Assembly: GCF_015706575.1 (NCBI RefSeq)
Contig: NW_024037062.1
Span: forward strand, 9,234,811 to 9,298,810
Direction: 5' to 3'
DNA from: Patiria miniata
Taxonomy: Eukaryota; Echinodermata; Asteroidea; Valvatida; Asterinidae
DNA: 64,000 bases
Shown here: piece by piece, positions 56,641-64,000 of the stretch
How the letters are laid out: the number at the start of each line of letters is the position of its first letter
Numbering within the stretch: the first letter of the stretch is position 1
The notes under the pieces: model-generated
Databases searched by the model: none
What the model was told of the DNA's origin: nothing
The model's input: the letters and a program-made list of their open reading frames with translations, nothing else
Made by a program: the position numbers and the translations under genes

Positions 56641-58012
56641 AAGCCCCATGAGAGGGACACACCACGTGTGCGTACAGGTTGGCGTGCGTACGGCGTGAAG
56701 TACGCACCACTAATTTTATTCTGAGTGTACACAAAGCCATTGCGTCTTCGCGTGAGCGTCAGGCGTTGTCAGCAATGCGTTCAAATGTCTCTACAAGTGG
56801 TCTGCCCAACTCTCCCTCTCTTACCGTTGAGGGCGCACTTGTGCACAGAGTTAATAAACCATCACTAACAGGTTTGTAATTCCCATTGGACTGATGAGTT
56901 TAGAATTGCTTATCTTATAGAGGGAGAGTTCTCGCGGTCGGTTCAAGGGCCACACTTTGGACACTTGGTCAACCAGAAAAGTTGAATGAAACCTAAAAAG
57001 GGCATTCGAAGTGGCCACCAATGAGATATAGACCATAAGGCACATCTTATAGTTAAAAGAAAATCAAATTTGAATTCGACTGTTTTTTAAGGCAGTTTTC
57101 TGACCAAATTATTTTGATAATTTTAAGAATTTGTCCAGTTTTCTGACAAGACATGCCAATTGCCAATAAAGTAACGCTTTAATCTTAACGTTACAAGGCA
57201 CTTCATTAACATTTTTTTCTCTACTTTGAATTTTTTTTTATAGTGCATGACAAAAAAATGTGCTTTCATTTAATATACTAAAAGTGAATGCAGCATTGTT
57301 AAAAAAAAGTCAAATTATATCAAAATGTTGATGAAATACGAAATTTTGACACAAAAAATGACATTCAAAGCATTTAACTAGTGTGAATGATCTAAAAAGT
57401 AAAAAAGTGTAAGGCGCTAAACTTCACAAAATAAATTAAATATCTGATGGCTCTATGTATGTACACTATACAGTCTATGTTTACTGAAGACGAAAATTAA
57501 TGGATGAGACGGTTTGAAGCTGAAAATATTTTAACCAAAAAAGAATAGAGGTTTGTACCTCAAATGTTAAACAAGAAAAAAAGTTAGATATTTTTGCATA
57601 ATTGTTCGTCAAACATGGAACAAAAGAGATATTTTTTTCTGGCTATTCTAAAATTAAGGCAAGTTTGATCATTTACACTGATATAAATGTTTGTATTATT
57701 TCCATAATTCTGAAGTTATATTTCAAATGTCGTGCTGGTCCCCGAGAGCCAGCCTAGCTTTCGCACTAACTGACTGACTAACCGACTGTCATGTGGGAAA
57801 ACCTTTCTAGTATCTAGGTGCAGACTAAGGGCCCGGTCATACTCGGCGCGAACACAAACGCGGGTTTGTGACGTCATCTCAAGATTTCGCTTTAAGTTTT
57901 CAAGTCTAGCAAATTTCACAGTGACTATTTCCTGATTTAAAATTGTCTTCGCTTCCAGTCATGTGAAGTACCTATCAGCTTTTAGGGTGCTCATTACCAA
58001 GGGGACTGCCCA

Positions 58013-58084
58013 TCAGAAGTATGGGTGTGAGATGGGCGAATGCTGGTGCAAACCTCTGTAACCGCGGTCCATTTCGTCATCGCT
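58013..58084 (-). CDS. Coiled-coil gene, probable last exon
   Basis: SDDEMDRGYRGLHQHSPISH, then PYF and TGA, after a CGTTTAG acceptor. It continues in phase 0 and repeats the RGY style of the preceding exon. Short, so less certain than the others. Confidence 0.6.
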   Translation of the reverse strand, partial: SDDEMDRGYRGLHQHSPISHPYF

Positions 58085-61000
58085 CTAAACGGAGACAAAA
58101 ATGAAAAAAATATATAGATTTTTGTTTTTAAACTGATATTTTCTCCTAGCAATACAAGGGTTGTTCATTTTTGAGCAGACAACTAAAATATGGCCAGGAA
58201 AGTAGCAATGGGAAAAAAAAAAAAATCAATTATTCGAGGTGAATCTCGAAAATAGCATGGGGAACGCAGTTCCCCATGAGGAGTTTAAAGGGAAAATACA
58301 ACATTTGCAAACATCAAAAAATAAAAATACTAAATCATTTTGAAATACCTTGCTGGACTGTTAGTGAATGACAGTGTAAAGCATCCTGTAAAATCATGGC
58401 ACCTGGTATACTGTCATTTTCAAGAAAAGTGGTATTTTTGTATCAATTTCCAACGCTGGTCAGCCGACCAGCGTTGGAAAAAACTGGCTTTTTTTCAAAT
58501 ACTGGCCCCAATTAACCATTGCACTTGTTTGCAATCGATTACACACCTATGAACGGGTACAAGCCAGCTAGACTGGTTCCCTGACCTTACAATTCCCCAA
58601 TGTATGTAAACTGCTCTGTTTCTTCTTATATGGAGTCAGGGAACCAGACTACAGGAAAATGATTGTTTTTCTTGGTTTTTATAGCATTTTCGAACCCAAA
58701 ACCTCAAAAAAGTCAGTGTAATTATATTTGCTATATATTTCCAACCCCCCAATTCCATCCATTTCTGAAAATTACAGCAAAAGCAAATGATGTATATTCC
58801 CTTTAATGCTTTTTTAAAGTTTTTTTTTTAAAAATGAGCTAAAGTCACATTTGATTGAAGATGAATGATCACTATGATATTGAGTTGTGAAGACTCACGT
58901 AATGGTTGTATCCTCTGTCGCGTAACGGTGGTAGCGCCCTCTGGCTGTAACTTTGATGTTGTTCGCCCATGCGTAAGCGTAGCGATTCCTTCTGCTTGCC
59001 CCACTCGCGCGCTTTCTCCATAAGCTGCCAAAATAAAATTGAAATTAAGATATTAAGATGAAGTCAATGTAATTACTAATATTCTTGACCGAGCTTTTAA
59101 AGGGCTCAGTGAATAAACCTGAAAATGTAATTTTCAAATCTTACACATCCATCATCTAGTAATGGTCAAGGAGATTACAGACTAGGAGTTTTGGATCATT
59201 TCTCTGAATCATTAACTAGATATCATGGTTAATTGGTTCTGTCACAGACATTACACTTTCTTTCCTAACGCTGGAATTACCCACAACCACATCTAACAAC
59301 ATTGCCAAACTTAAGTGTTTCATATCGTTTACTTGCCATATTCTAGGTTCTAGGTAAAAGAAAATCCACATAATGTCTTACATAACAGAGACAATTTTGG
59401 AGAACCTGTTTTTTGTGTGCATCTGATGCTAGACTTATTTCCAGCAGTAAAACTTTCAAATATTTGAGCCAACTGTCAACATAAGACTGGTGCCGCATAA
59501 AATGCATATCAAGTATTAAAAACCCACTGTGTGACATCAGGTACCACGCTGGTTTCAAACTTACACACACGGCGATCCTACACTCGCCTTTGAGGCAACT
59601 TCTGGAATGAAGACTAGCATCCAACGGCTCAATTTTTAGAACCAAAATTTTGTACCCCGCAATTCCTTTGCGTGACAATTACACGAAAACAGCGCATTTC
59701 CAAGGTACAGTTGTGTGAACGTTCCTGTTCTACTTTTTAATGATCTTCCGAACTATTATCATTACGTGGTGAATGCATTTTTGAGCCCAAAAGGTTGCAA
59801 TCTCTCGAAAGTGCACCTTTAATCATACCTCTCTCTCCAGTGACTGTACTCTGCTTTTGGCTTTCTCCAGCTGAAGTTGCATCATCATTTTCTCTGCGTC
59901 GTTGTTCCTGGATGTCTGTAAAAAAAATCCAATTTAACGTTTAAAGGCACGTAGGGACATTTGTAACGACCCGATAACGCATCGACCAATTTAACAAGAA
60001 ATTCCTTCCTCAAATTGAAGATAGGACTGGTACCAAATACCCTGTGAAATTATTCCGCCTGAAATGGTGTCATCGGAAGAAAACAATCATTGAAGGTAGT
60101 TAAAGAAAATGTGCCAGCGGGCATACTTTTTTACATGCGTTAGCAATGGAATCCAGTTACGAGACCCAAAAATTGTGCATACATTTCTCTGTAAAACGTA
60201 TCTCATAGTATCCACTGAGCTGAAACTTGGTGTGGGGGTGGGGCCGGGGGGGGGGGGGGGGATCTGCTGGTACCTACATACCTTATTGGCAGAATCCACT
60301 CGGATTTGTTCTATTTGCGCCTTCAGTCTGGCGTTTTCGGCTGCGATGAGATCAACCTCGTTTCTCCTGGCGTCTACAATTCACAAAACAAAACGGACGA
60401 CGTGTATGGTAACATCCTAATTAGGACACATTCACAAAAGTTGCACGGTGCGCTAGTCCGCCATTTTCACAACAACTTATGGCATAACTTGGTGCCTTGT
60501 TTCTTTCCATGTCTGCCACGACAACGGCCCGGGTTCGATTCCTGTCCTGGTCCACATGTGGATTGGGTTTTCAGTCCCTACCTGATTCCGTGGGTTTTCC
60601 CCCAGAATATTCTTCTGGCGTTTTCCTCCCGCCTCTAAAACTGTACTTTCTTCTCACTGTCTTCTCTCTACAGGTTTCTTCGGGCTTGTGAGCTACAGTG
60701 CTGAGGGTGCTTTTGAGGAATCCTTGGTTTCATTACCAGAAATAAATAAATAATAATACCCTTTCTTAGAGTTTAGGCACTCTCCTGAAGACGGTCAGAG
60801 CATACTGACTGGTACTTCGAGTTTATACCTCTGGTTCTTTTCAGAACCATTCTCTTAGTTGAGAAATTATTCGCACATGGTGTTTCCGCAAACCTTTCAT
60901 TATTTAGTATCTCCACCATGCAAAGCCTCAAATCTTACTTACTAATCATAATCATAATCTGGCTCTCGATATGATTTTTTGCCTACCTTCTTGTTTGGCA

Positions 61001-62889
61001 TTCATGGGTCGTTTACTCATGAGAAGCTTCTCCATCTTCTCCAGGGCTTTCTCCTGTTCGCGACACGTTCTCTCCAGTTTCTTGATCTTAGTCTGTTTGT
61101 CCTGTAAGGCGTTTGAATGCGCTGCTTGCGCATCTTTCTGACTGAGATACAGCTGCTCACGGTCGTTTTGCTGTCATTAAAAATAAGAAGCTAGCGTTGT
61201 TACGTTGGACGTGATCCCTGGCTACATGGCGTGGGTTTACGGCTCTTGACTAGCGCCCTTGAACGAAGACACTGACAAACTTGGGAACCGCCAACATAGG
61301 GCTGGATAGCTCAGTTGGTAGAGCACTGGAACGGCAATCCGGAGGTCGCAGGTTCAAACCCCGCTCAAGTCAATTTTCTTTGTTCAACTTTAACATTATT
61401 AAATAATGCACCTAGTTAGTTTCCCTTTGCGGTTGATTAAAAAACTTGTGATAAAATGTTGCATGAGTTTGAACCCTGCCAGGAACATGGTGTTTGTGCC
61501 CTTGGGCAAGACACAGTAAGAGCAGCTCAAACAGAGACTAGATGGCACCTACACTCGCCTCCTCATGAGAGCGCAAATATTTCCCCTAAGGAACATAAGA
61601 CAAAGACGGAAATACACGGCAGCATCCCACCTATCTCAACTACAGTGGCACAACGCCGAGCCCGCTTTGCCGGCCACTGCTACAGAGCCAAAGAGCAAGT
61701 TGTCTCCGACCTCATCTGCTGGAGATTGCCTTGCCCCAACAGAGGGAGGAGACCCCTCAACTACGTCGACACTGCATGCAATAATGTTAGCCAGCACGTC
61801 GATGACATCACTACGGCCATGGCGGACAAGAGAGTCTGGAAGAGTTTGGTTGCCCTAACTACAATGGCCTCTCTCCAGTCTCCACCCAGGAGTATAAATG
61901 GGTACCTGTGAGGGTAGAGGACCGAATGTGCGCTGATATCGGCTGCCGCTGCGCTGATATCGGCTGCCGCTGCGCTGATATCGGGGAATGATTGTAATGT
62001 GCTTTGAGATTGTTGATATGATGGAAATCGCTTACCTTAATCATATCATTTTGCAGTTTCAGGACCTGGTCTCGGTAGTTGGTGGTCTCGGCCACTTGCC
62101 TCGCCAACTTCTGCCGTACGACCACTGTGAAACAAAGACAAAATGATAACTTTCCCCTTGCAAAGAAGATCCAGAGACTCGTATACAAACAATGAATGTT
62201 TGTGAGTGCAACGGTAAGAATAGTTTCATTCGGTGACGGATGGAATGTTCCATTCCACAAGGCAAAGTCGAGTCAAGGCAAAAACTGCCCCTCGAAAGCA
62301 CAATTAGAAAAACCCCGTTTGCAACATTAAAATGCCCCCTCTCAAGTGGAAAACTGGCACCTAAACAGTAATAGTGCTCTTCACGCAAATGAAATGGTTA
62401 CTGAACTGGCCATTAAAAGCAACAGTGCCCCTCTCACGATAACAAAAAATGGTCTCTACATAATTAGGTAAAAGAAACACAAAGAGCAAGATGGACAACA
62501 TATTCATAATTTGTTCCTTGTCATATAGGTTTATAGCAAAATGAACGCGACCATATTCTTTTCCTCCACTTTCACACCGACGGAAGTTGCCCCTTTTTCT
62601 GAGCAAGTGCCCCTTTTTGGTGTTGCCCCCCAGTTTGAAAAGCATTCCGCGGCCCCTGAGTGAATTTGGACACGACATTCCTGACTCATGACTCGGACCT
62701 AATCCAAACGACTCAAAATCTCAAGGTTTTCAAGACTTAAATACCAGTCCGACACTCACCATACTTCTCCAGAAGTTCTGCTTTGGTAACGTCATCCAGG
62801 TCATCGTTCGTCACCATTGCCCTTGAAGCATCTTCGTGCATGTTGATGCGCTGACGTAGCTTGCTATTGTCCCCTTCCAACCGGCCAAT
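58013..62889 (-). CDS. Coiled-coil protein, 3' part of gene (partial; CCDC33-like?)
   Basis: Exons in transcript order: 62889-62760, 62124-62036, 61170-60987, 60373-60282, 59915-59829, 59024-58899, 58084-58013. They join without a stop into about 255 codons ending in TGA; the 5' end lies beyond the window. The product is largely charged heptad-like helix: KAELLEKYVVVRQKLARQVA, LKLQNDMIK, KIKKLERTCREQEKALEKME, NEVDLIAAENARLKAQIEQI, LQLEKAKSRVQSLERE. A basic/Pro/Tyr-rich tail follows (LPPLRDRGYNHY, MDRGYRGLHQHSP). I do not recognise the family securely. The layout recalls the C-terminal coiled coil of CCDC33, a testis/cilium-associated protein, but this is a weak guess. All seven exons have clean splice sites, which argues for a live gene. 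It is convergent with COPS3. Confidence 0.85.
58285..58806 (-). mobile_element. TTAA-ended palindromic-core MITE, copy 6 (reversed)
   Basis: Reverse copy between the last two exons of the coiled-coil gene. Its core contains CCAACGCTGGTC followed by its own complement GACCAGCGTTGG. Confidence 0.85.
58899..59024 (-). CDS. Coiled-coil gene, sixth visible exon
   Basis: LMEKAREWGKQKESLRLRMG, then SQRALPPLRDRGYNHY. The acceptor is TTGGCAG and the donor GTGAGT. Read-through instead of splicing would add eight residues and a TAG. Confidence 0.8.
59829..59915 (-). CDS. Coiled-coil gene, fifth visible exon
   Basis: TSRNNDAEKMMMQLQLEKAK, then SRVQSLERE. The acceptor is TTTACAG and the donor GTATGA. 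29 codons, phase 0. Confidence 0.82.
59941..60235 (+). mobile_element. Truncated relative of the TTAA MITE at 50909
   Basis: Left end TTAAAGGCACGTAGGGACAT and the block ACCAAATACCCTGTGAAATT. It breaks off at a G-rich tract near coiled-coil exon four, so the right end is lost. Confidence 0.65.
60282..60373 (-). CDS. Coiled-coil gene, fourth visible exon
   Basis: ARRNEVDLIAAENARLKAQI, then EQIRVDSANK. The acceptor is ATTGTAG and the donor GTATGT. A G homopolymer and a truncated MITE lie just beyond the donor. Confidence 0.82.
60490..60758 (+). mobile_element. tRNA-derived SINE with ATAA tail, copy 2
   Basis: Collinear with 29485: GGGTTCGATTCC, TGATTCCGTGGGTTTTCCCC, AGGTTTCTTCGGGCTTGTGA and an (ATAA)n tail. 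In an intron of the coiled-coil gene. Confidence 0.75.
60780..60955 (-). repeat. Partial copy of the 33435 foldback element
   Basis: Contains GACGGTCAGAGCATACTGAC, CTCTTAGTTGAGAAATTATT and GCAAAGCCTCAAATCTTACT in reverse order to 33413-33560. Confidence 0.65.
60987..61170 (-). CDS. Coiled-coil gene, third visible exon
   Basis: QNDREQLYLSQKDAQAAHSN, KIKKLERTCREQEKALEKME, then LLMSKRPMNAKQE plus one base. The acceptor is AATGACAG and the donor GTAGGC. Strong heptad pattern. Confidence 0.85.
61301..61372 (+). tRNA. tRNA-like sequence (pseudogene or SINE head)
   Basis: GCTCAGTTGGTAGAGC forms a clean D arm, and GGTTCAAACC a box B. The anticodon loop reads ACGGCAA, with C at position 33 and mismatches in the acceptor and T stems. 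A functional tRNA is doubtful; it could be the head of a SINE or LINE-associated repeat. Confidence 0.35.
61600..61905 (+). pseudogene. Non-LTR retrotransposon, reverse transcriptase C-terminus remnant
   Basis: The frame reads AQRRARFAGHCYRA, VSDLICWRLP, RGRRPLNYVDTAC, ADKRVWKSLV. This is the RRxxFAGHCxRA...RGRRxxxYVD...xRxxW tail typical of L2/CR1-like LINE polymerases. The end reads CTCCACCCAGGAGTATAAAT. Only the end of ORF2 survives, as usual for 5'-truncated LINEs. Confidence 0.8.
62036..62124 (-). CDS. Coiled-coil gene, second visible exon
   Basis: VVRQKLARQVAETTNYRDQV, then LKLQNDMIK. The acceptor is TTCACAG and the donor GTAAGC. The two leading bases complete a Val codon. Confidence 0.83.
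62760..62889 (-). CDS. Coiled-coil gene, first visible exon
   Basis: IGRLEGDNSKLRQRINMHED, then DDVTKAELLEKY plus one base. The acceptor is GTGTTTAG and the donor GTGAGT. It begins in phase 0 from an exon outside, or not recognised inside, the window. Confidence 0.8.
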
Positions 62890-63497
62890 CTAAACACAAA
62901 ACATTTTTAAAATTGAATCAATACTACATAATTTCAGGAGCATCGCTACACCACATTAAATTTGGAGGGGGGGGGGACTGGAGGGGCTGGACACCATCTT
63001 ACGATAGGGGGCGCTATTCAAAGTGGACGATCAAGGACACTACCGATCAATAGGTTGCGTTCTTCATCTCGGCACATTTGGAGGGGGGGGGGGGGGGAGG
63101 TGGGAAATGTATTTCTCTCTTCCAAACCACCCCTGCAAGAAATGTTGAACCCAACTCTGTAGCGCTGGCTCTTGGGAACAATATGTGCTACGCGCTCTCT
63201 CAACGCGCAAACCAGCATGCATTTGCACACAAATACCGCCCCATGGAAAAAGGATGATCCTAACTGTTGAATAGTAAATCCCATTGACCATGGGCAAATG
63301 GGACTTTTAGAACGCCGGTGTAAATGGGAGCAATAATGAATATCACGTGATATGAGTTCCACCAATCAAACGACAAGGATCTGTATGACGGTTTTATAAT
63401 ATTCCCCATTTTTAATAAACAGCTATGATTAGTTTCTAAGATTCTTCCTCTGCAGCAAACGTTTCTTAATTAGCGAATCTTTTGTGTGTCCATTACG
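62890..63497. other. 5' side of visible coiled-coil exons
   Basis: Two G runs (62966-62976, 63080-63098) and no recognisable exon on the minus strand. It may be intron or, given the X-box pair beyond it, promoter-proximal sequence. Confidence 0.4.
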
Positions 63498-63548
63498 GTT
63501 ACCGTGGCAACAGCTGCTGCGTCTCAAATTGCCTGTTGTCGTAGCAAC
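63498..63548. promoter_or_regulatory. Two RFX X-box-like sites
   Basis: GTTACCGTGGCAAC (63498-63511) and GTTGTCGTAGCAAC (63535-63548) both fit the X-box half-site pattern with a two-base spacer. They lie about 600 bp on the 5' side of the first visible coiled-coil exon. RFX sites typify ciliary gene promoters; use here is inferred. Confidence 0.4.
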
Positions 63549-64000
63549 AAGCGACCTTGATACCTCTGTCTACACAAAGGCGGTAAATAATGAAGCGTTC
63601 GCCTTGGCGGCTGCGAACAATTAAACTCAAGTTCGATAATATTGGATTTCTAAAACACTTCATAAGCTAACAATTTTTGTTATGTTGCAAAGCTATGAGG
63701 ACAACTGGGCCAAATTTCATGGTTCTGCTAACAGCAGAAACATGCTGTGCTAACCCTGTAAGCACGGAATCTTTAGTTACTGGATGTACGCATGCGCACA
63801 GAAGTAAAAATTCCTTGCTGACCCGTGAAATACGCTTACCATAAGCACGGAAATTTCTGCTACTGCAGGGATTTTTGCTATTATCAGCAGAGCCATTAAA
63901 TTGGCCCCTGATGAGTAGAGTACATTTCAATCGCCATTACCCCCTTTTTTTAGAAACGGAAACCAGAAATATATAGTGACAAAAATGATGCACAAACTAA

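Noticed and set aside
58874..58898. Read-through end VSLHNSIS for the coiled-coil gene
   Set aside because: A consensus GTGAGT donor sits exactly there and a plausible in-phase last exon exists at 58084-58013, so splicing is preferred.
61456..61911. 151-aa frame as a host gene
   Set aside because: Its second half is a LINE polymerase tail and its first half has no family resemblance.

Overview
The window is intron-rich nuclear DNA of an animal. Three multi-exon protein genes sit among dense small transposons, SINEs and minisatellites. Exon products resemble vertebrate proteins along their whole length, introns are 0.1 to 5 kb, and TTAA-ended MITEs, tRNA-derived SINEs and LINE tails are abundant. 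This fits an invertebrate deuterostome (echinoderm, hemichordate or lancelet type). The species cannot be fixed from the sequence; an echinoderm is my guess.

Layout. (1) 1445-25846, minus strand: a complete paladin (PALD1) gene of 18 coding exons. The spliced frame is 871 codons, close to human paladin (856 aa), and every junction keeps phase. The first of its two phosphatase-like P-loops has Gly in place of the catalytic Cys; the second keeps CX5R. (2) 25847-44575: about 18.7 kb between divergent genes, with no gene I can support. It holds SINEs, MITEs, a 43-bp minisatellite open in all three forward frames, a 145-bp array carrying TGACCT direct repeats, and a 912-bp palindrome-built element just upstream of COPS3. 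(3) 44576-52510, plus strand: a complete COP9 signalosome subunit 3 (COPS3) gene of 13 coding exons and 426 aa. (4) 52511-58012: repeats, including a second 43-bp array. (5) 58013-62889, minus strand: the 3' part of a coiled-coil protein gene (7 exons seen), running off the right edge; identity unsettled, CCDC33-like at best. Two RFX-type X-box motifs lie at 63498-63548 on its 5' side. A LINE reverse-transcriptase C-terminal remnant lies in one of its introns.

The three genes do not form a pathway: paladin is a phosphoinositide-phosphatase-related protein, COPS3 is a cullin-deneddylation complex subunit, and the third looks structural and possibly ciliary. The most unusual material is in the repeats. 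One MITE family of six copies ends in TTAAAGGGA and has a perfect 28-bp palindromic core. At 40.2 kb one copy sits inside another MITE and exposes its TTAA target duplication directly. All exon boundaries were read by eye from splice sites and reading phase, guided by remembered family sequences; no search was run.
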